From Treponema sp. (GTDB lineage Bacteria > Spirochaetota > Spirochaetia > Treponematales > Breznakiellaceae), in assembly GCA_031276685.1 (NCBI GenBank), contig JAISMQ010000301.1:1-8341 (forward strand): DNA of 8,341 nucleotides. Direction: 5' to 3'. The translations under genes were made by a program, and so were the position numbers. The notes beneath the pieces are model-generated. The model ran no database searches, had not been told where the DNA came from, and worked only from the letters and a program-made list of their open reading frames with translations. This document shows positions 6,474 to 8,341 of this stretch, one piece after another (position 1 is the first letter of the stretch; each line of letters starts with the position of its first letter).

Positions 6474-7300
6474 GGCAGAAGCTCCGCGACAGGCCCGCCC
6501 AGGCGGACCAGCAGGTCCTGGAAGGCGGCAAAGCCCCCGTCGATCACCCGGCTAAATGCCTCCGTCATGTAGGGCATGGAGGCAAAGATAAGGAGGAAGG
6601 CCACCGTGATGGAGATGGGGAAGCCTTCGGACAGGATGTTGATCTGGGGGGCGGCTTTGGAGATAAGCCCGGTAGCCAGGGAACTGAGGAACAGAGTCCC
6701 CAGTATCGGCATCGAAATGATAATGGCGTCAAAAAACAGCCGGGAAAGGCCGGCCAGGAGCATGCCCAGCGCCTCTTCGCGGCCCCGGGCCAGGGAAACC
6801 ACGCTGACGGACTGGACGGAGCGCCAAAAACCCCCCAGAAAGAGTTCCGTAAAGCCCCCCGAAGCCAGGAACACCAGCATCGCCACCAGGTTCAGGTACT
6901 GGCCCATCAGGGGGTTTTCGATCTGGGACAGGGGGTCGAAGGTCTCCGAAGCCCCAAAGCCCATCTGCAGGGAAAAAAACTGGCCCGCCGTGGAAAAGGC
7001 GGAAAAGATGATCGTGATAAAAAACCCCGTGATCACGCCGATAAGCGCCTCCCCGGCAAGAAGCACGAAAAAGTACAGGCCCTGGGGGTTAAGCAGGGTA
7101 CCGCTTAACAGCGGGTAAGCCTCCGCCTGGGGCAGAACCGCGAAGGCCGCCAGGCCCGCCAGGGCGATTTTTGCCGCATGGGGGACCGCGTCGGTGGAAA
7201 GACGCGGCGCGGTTTCAACCAGCGCCAGCGCCCGCGCCGCGATAAGCAGATAAGCCGGGAGCCAGCGGAGCATCTCGTTCAACAGATCTTCGGTAATCAT
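6470..7300 (-). CDS. fliR: Flagellar type III export gate protein FliR
   Basis: FliR is the single-copy subunit that completes the FliP/FliQ/FliR export channel and contacts FlhB. The protein is 276 residues, slightly longer than the roughly 260 common in the family. It has hydrophobic segments near residues 12-28, 41-57, 72-102, 132-157, 188-213 and 228-242. The conserved block APQINILSEGFPISI at 217-231 matches the FliR PQxNI...GFP region. The conserved QMGF segment is at 112-115. The ATG lies 4 bases after the fliQ stop. The best upstream purine-rich site is a GGCGGG within the end of fliQ, so initiation probably depends on coupling. The TGA stop overlaps the GTG start proposed for flhB (GTGA). 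The gene is intact. Confidence 0.96.
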   Translation of the reverse strand: MITEDLLNEMLRWLPAYLLIAARALALVETAPRLSTDAVPHAAKIALAGLAAFAVLPQAEAYPLLSGTLLNPQGLYFFVLLAGEALIGVITGFFITIIFSAFSTAGQFFSLQMGFGASETFDPLSQIENPLMGQYLNLVAMLVFLASGGFTELFLGGFWRSVQSVSVVSLARGREEALGMLLAGLSRLFFDAIIISMPILGTLFLSSLATGLISKAAPQINILSEGFPISITVAFLLIFASMPYMTEAFSRVIDGGFAAFQDLLVRLGGPVAELLP

Positions 7301-7304
7301 CCCG

Positions 7305-7574
7305 CTAACCCGCCATAGAGGGGATCATCCTGAACAACTGGACCGTGTAATCCCGCAGGTGGGAAAACATCCAGCCGCCCAACAGCATCAGCACCACGAG
7401 GATGGCGAGGACCTTGGGCACAAAGGTAAGAGTCTGCTCCTGGATCGACGTGGTCGCCTGGAGGATGGCCACCAGAAGCCCCACGACAAGCGCGAAAAAC
7501 AGCATGGGCGCCGCCAGGATCAGCACCTCCAACACCCCGCCCCGCAGCAACGCGGTAATCTCGCCTATGCTCAT
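7305..7574 (-). CDS. fliQ: Flagellar type III export gate protein FliQ
   Basis: FliQ is the small two-helix subunit that packs around the FliP/FliR core of the flagellar export gate in the inner membrane. The 89-codon length is the usual family size. Membrane helices lie near residues 14-38 and 52-72. Between them is the family hallmark QATTSIQEQTLTFVPK at about 38-53, which corresponds to the usual QAxTQIxExTLxFxPK loop. The N-terminus MSIGEI is also typical of the family and supports the ATG at 7574, which follows an AGGGG site at good spacing. It sits 9 bases after fliP and only 4 bases before fliR, so the three subunits are very likely co-translated from one message. Nothing in it is unusual. 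Confidence 0.97.
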   Translation of the reverse strand: MSIGEITALLRGGVLEVLILAAPMLFFALVVGLLVAILQATTSIQEQTLTFVPKVLAILVVLMLLGGWMFSHLRDYTVQLFRMIPSMAG

Positions 7575-7580
7575 CCCCGG

Positions 7581-7585
7581 CCCCT
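7581..7585 (-). promoter_or_regulatory. Ribosome binding site of fliQ, overlapping the fliP stop codon
   Basis: AGGGG on the minus strand begins inside the fliP TAG stop and ends 6 bases before the fliQ ATG. The spacing fits a Shine-Dalgarno site. Its overlap with the stop codon suggests that fliQ translation is coupled to termination of fliP. It fixes the fliQ start at 7574. Confidence 0.6.
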
Positions 7586-8341
7586 ACACCGCAAACGAGC
7601 GGATCAGTTGATCCGTCAGCAGCCCCCAGCCATCCACCAGGATGAAGAGGATAAGCTTGAAGGGCATGGATATCATCACCGGGGGAAGCATGATCATACC
7701 CATGGACATAAGGGCGCTGGCCACCACCATGTCGAGGATGATAAACGGGATATAGAGCAGAATCCCTATTTTGAACGCCACGGTCAGCTCGTTCAGAATA
7801 AAGGCCGGAATCAGCACGTAGGTCGGCACGTCCGCCAGCGTTTCCGGCTGGTCCAGGCCCCGCATAGACATAAAAAGCCGGATATTGTCCGGATTCGCGG
7901 CCATCTGGCGGTACATAAAGAGCCGCAGCGGGGCTTCCGCCTCCCGGTAGGCCTCCTGCACCGAGATTTCCCCGCGGGACAGGGGCTGTACCGAGTTGGT
8001 GTAGATAGTCTGGAAGGGGGACCACATAATAAAGACCGTCATAAACAGCGCTATTCCCAGCAGCACCTGGTTGGGGGGCACCTGCTGAAGCGAAAGCGCC
8101 CGCTTGATAAAGTCCAGCACGATGGAGATTCTGAGGAAGCTGGTCATCAGGATGATGATGCTGGGGGCCAGGGAGAGGACCGTCAGGAGCAGGAGGAGCT
8201 GCAGGGAAAAGGCCACCTCCTGCCCGCTCTGGGGATTCCGCACCGAAAGATCGATAAACGGGATCACCGGCGCGGCAGGCGCGGGGGGCATATCCATCGT
8301 CCCCTGGGTGGAAAGGTTCGGGAACGGGACCCCGCTTTCCT
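7584..8341 (-). CDS. fliP: Flagellar type III export gate protein FliP (5' end truncated by window)
   Basis: FliP forms the core of the export channel with FliQ and FliR in the inner membrane at the base of the flagellum. Numbered from the ATG at 8297 (237 codons), membrane segments lie near residues 31-52, 78-97, 160-192 and 195-221. Two family signatures are clear: PPNQVLLGIALFMTVFIM at 74-91, and a second block around 175-224 with FKIGILLYIPF, LPPVMIS and LVDGW. I extend the gene to the window edge. The frame stays open for the 14 codons before that ATG, about 12 of the 14 end in G or C like the rest of the gene, and FliP normally begins with a cleaved signal peptide that the ATG form lacks. 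The true start is therefore probably outside the window. If 8297 is real, its only Shine-Dalgarno is AGGGG, about 3 bases away. The TAG stop lies 9 bases before fliQ. Identity is certain; only the 5' end is open. Confidence 0.95.
   Translation of the reverse strand, partial: ESGVPFPNLSTQGTMDMPPAPAAPVIPFIDLSVRNPQSGQEVAFSLQLLLLLTVLSLAPSIIILMTSFLRISIVLDFIKRALSLQQVPPNQVLLGIALFMTVFIMWSPFQTIYTNSVQPLSRGEISVQEAYREAEAPLRLFMYRQMAANPDNIRLFMSMRGLDQPETLADVPTYVLIPAFILNELTVAFKIGILLYIPFIILDMVVASALMSMGMIMLPPVMISMPFKLILFILVDGWGLLTDQLIRSFAV

Noticed and set aside
5251..6531. A 426-codon minus-strand frame over flhB, considered as an alternative product or sign of a frameshift
   Set aside because: It is Gly/Pro/Ala/Arg-rich with no membrane helices, while the FlhB frame is continuous and carries all family motifs. 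There is no frameshift.
1..8341. Mobile element, RNA gene or horizontally acquired insert
   Set aside because: All genes are collinear and in the expected flagellar order with uniform GC-rich codon use. I saw no terminal inverted repeats, transposase, integrase, tRNA or rRNA sequence.

Overview
The window is one uninterrupted block of flagellar genes, all read from the minus strand, so the biological order runs from high to low coordinates: fliP (5' end cut by the window edge) - fliQ - fliR - flhB - flhA - flhF - flhG - a small membrane-anchored protein of unknown function. Gaps between genes are 15 bases or fewer, fliR and flhB overlap by 4 bases, and no promoter or terminator is visible. 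The segment therefore looks like the interior of a longer polycistronic operon. No RNA gene, mobile element, CRISPR array or intergenic stretch over 300 bases is present.

The gene order fliPQR-flhB-flhA-flhF-flhG matches the large motility operon of spirochetes, especially Treponema, and the protein sequences fit that origin. The window is GC-rich (by eye about 60 percent), above T. pallidum, which suggests a GC-rich member of the Treponema/Spirochaeta lineage. This placement is an inference from gene order and protein character; no search was run.

Region 5274-8341 encodes the membrane part of the flagellar type III export gate: FliP, FliQ and FliR form the export channel, and FlhB is the switch that self-cleaves at an NPTH motif. 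Region 3138-5258 encodes FlhA, the proton-coupled export component. Region 747-3128 encodes the flagellum-placement pair FlhF (SRP-type GTPase) and FlhG (MinD-type ATPase). FlhG carries the N-terminal DQAxxLR motif that stimulates FlhF. Region 8-763 encodes an unrecognised protein with two membrane helices and a long Ala/Pro/Gly/Ser-rich tail, whose position suggests a role in placement or export.

No wholly new system is evident. The points most worth following are: (i) eight tandem 15-bp units inside flhF that encode PxxGx pentapeptides and contain small inverted repeats; (ii) C8 and C9 homopolymer tracts within the first 25 codons of flhB, a possible phase-variation site; (iii) the unknown last gene; (iv) a clear gradient of ribosome binding site quality, with a near-perfect Shine-Dalgarno sequence only before flhA; and (v) a non-canonical G3 motif (DTFGKS) in FlhF.
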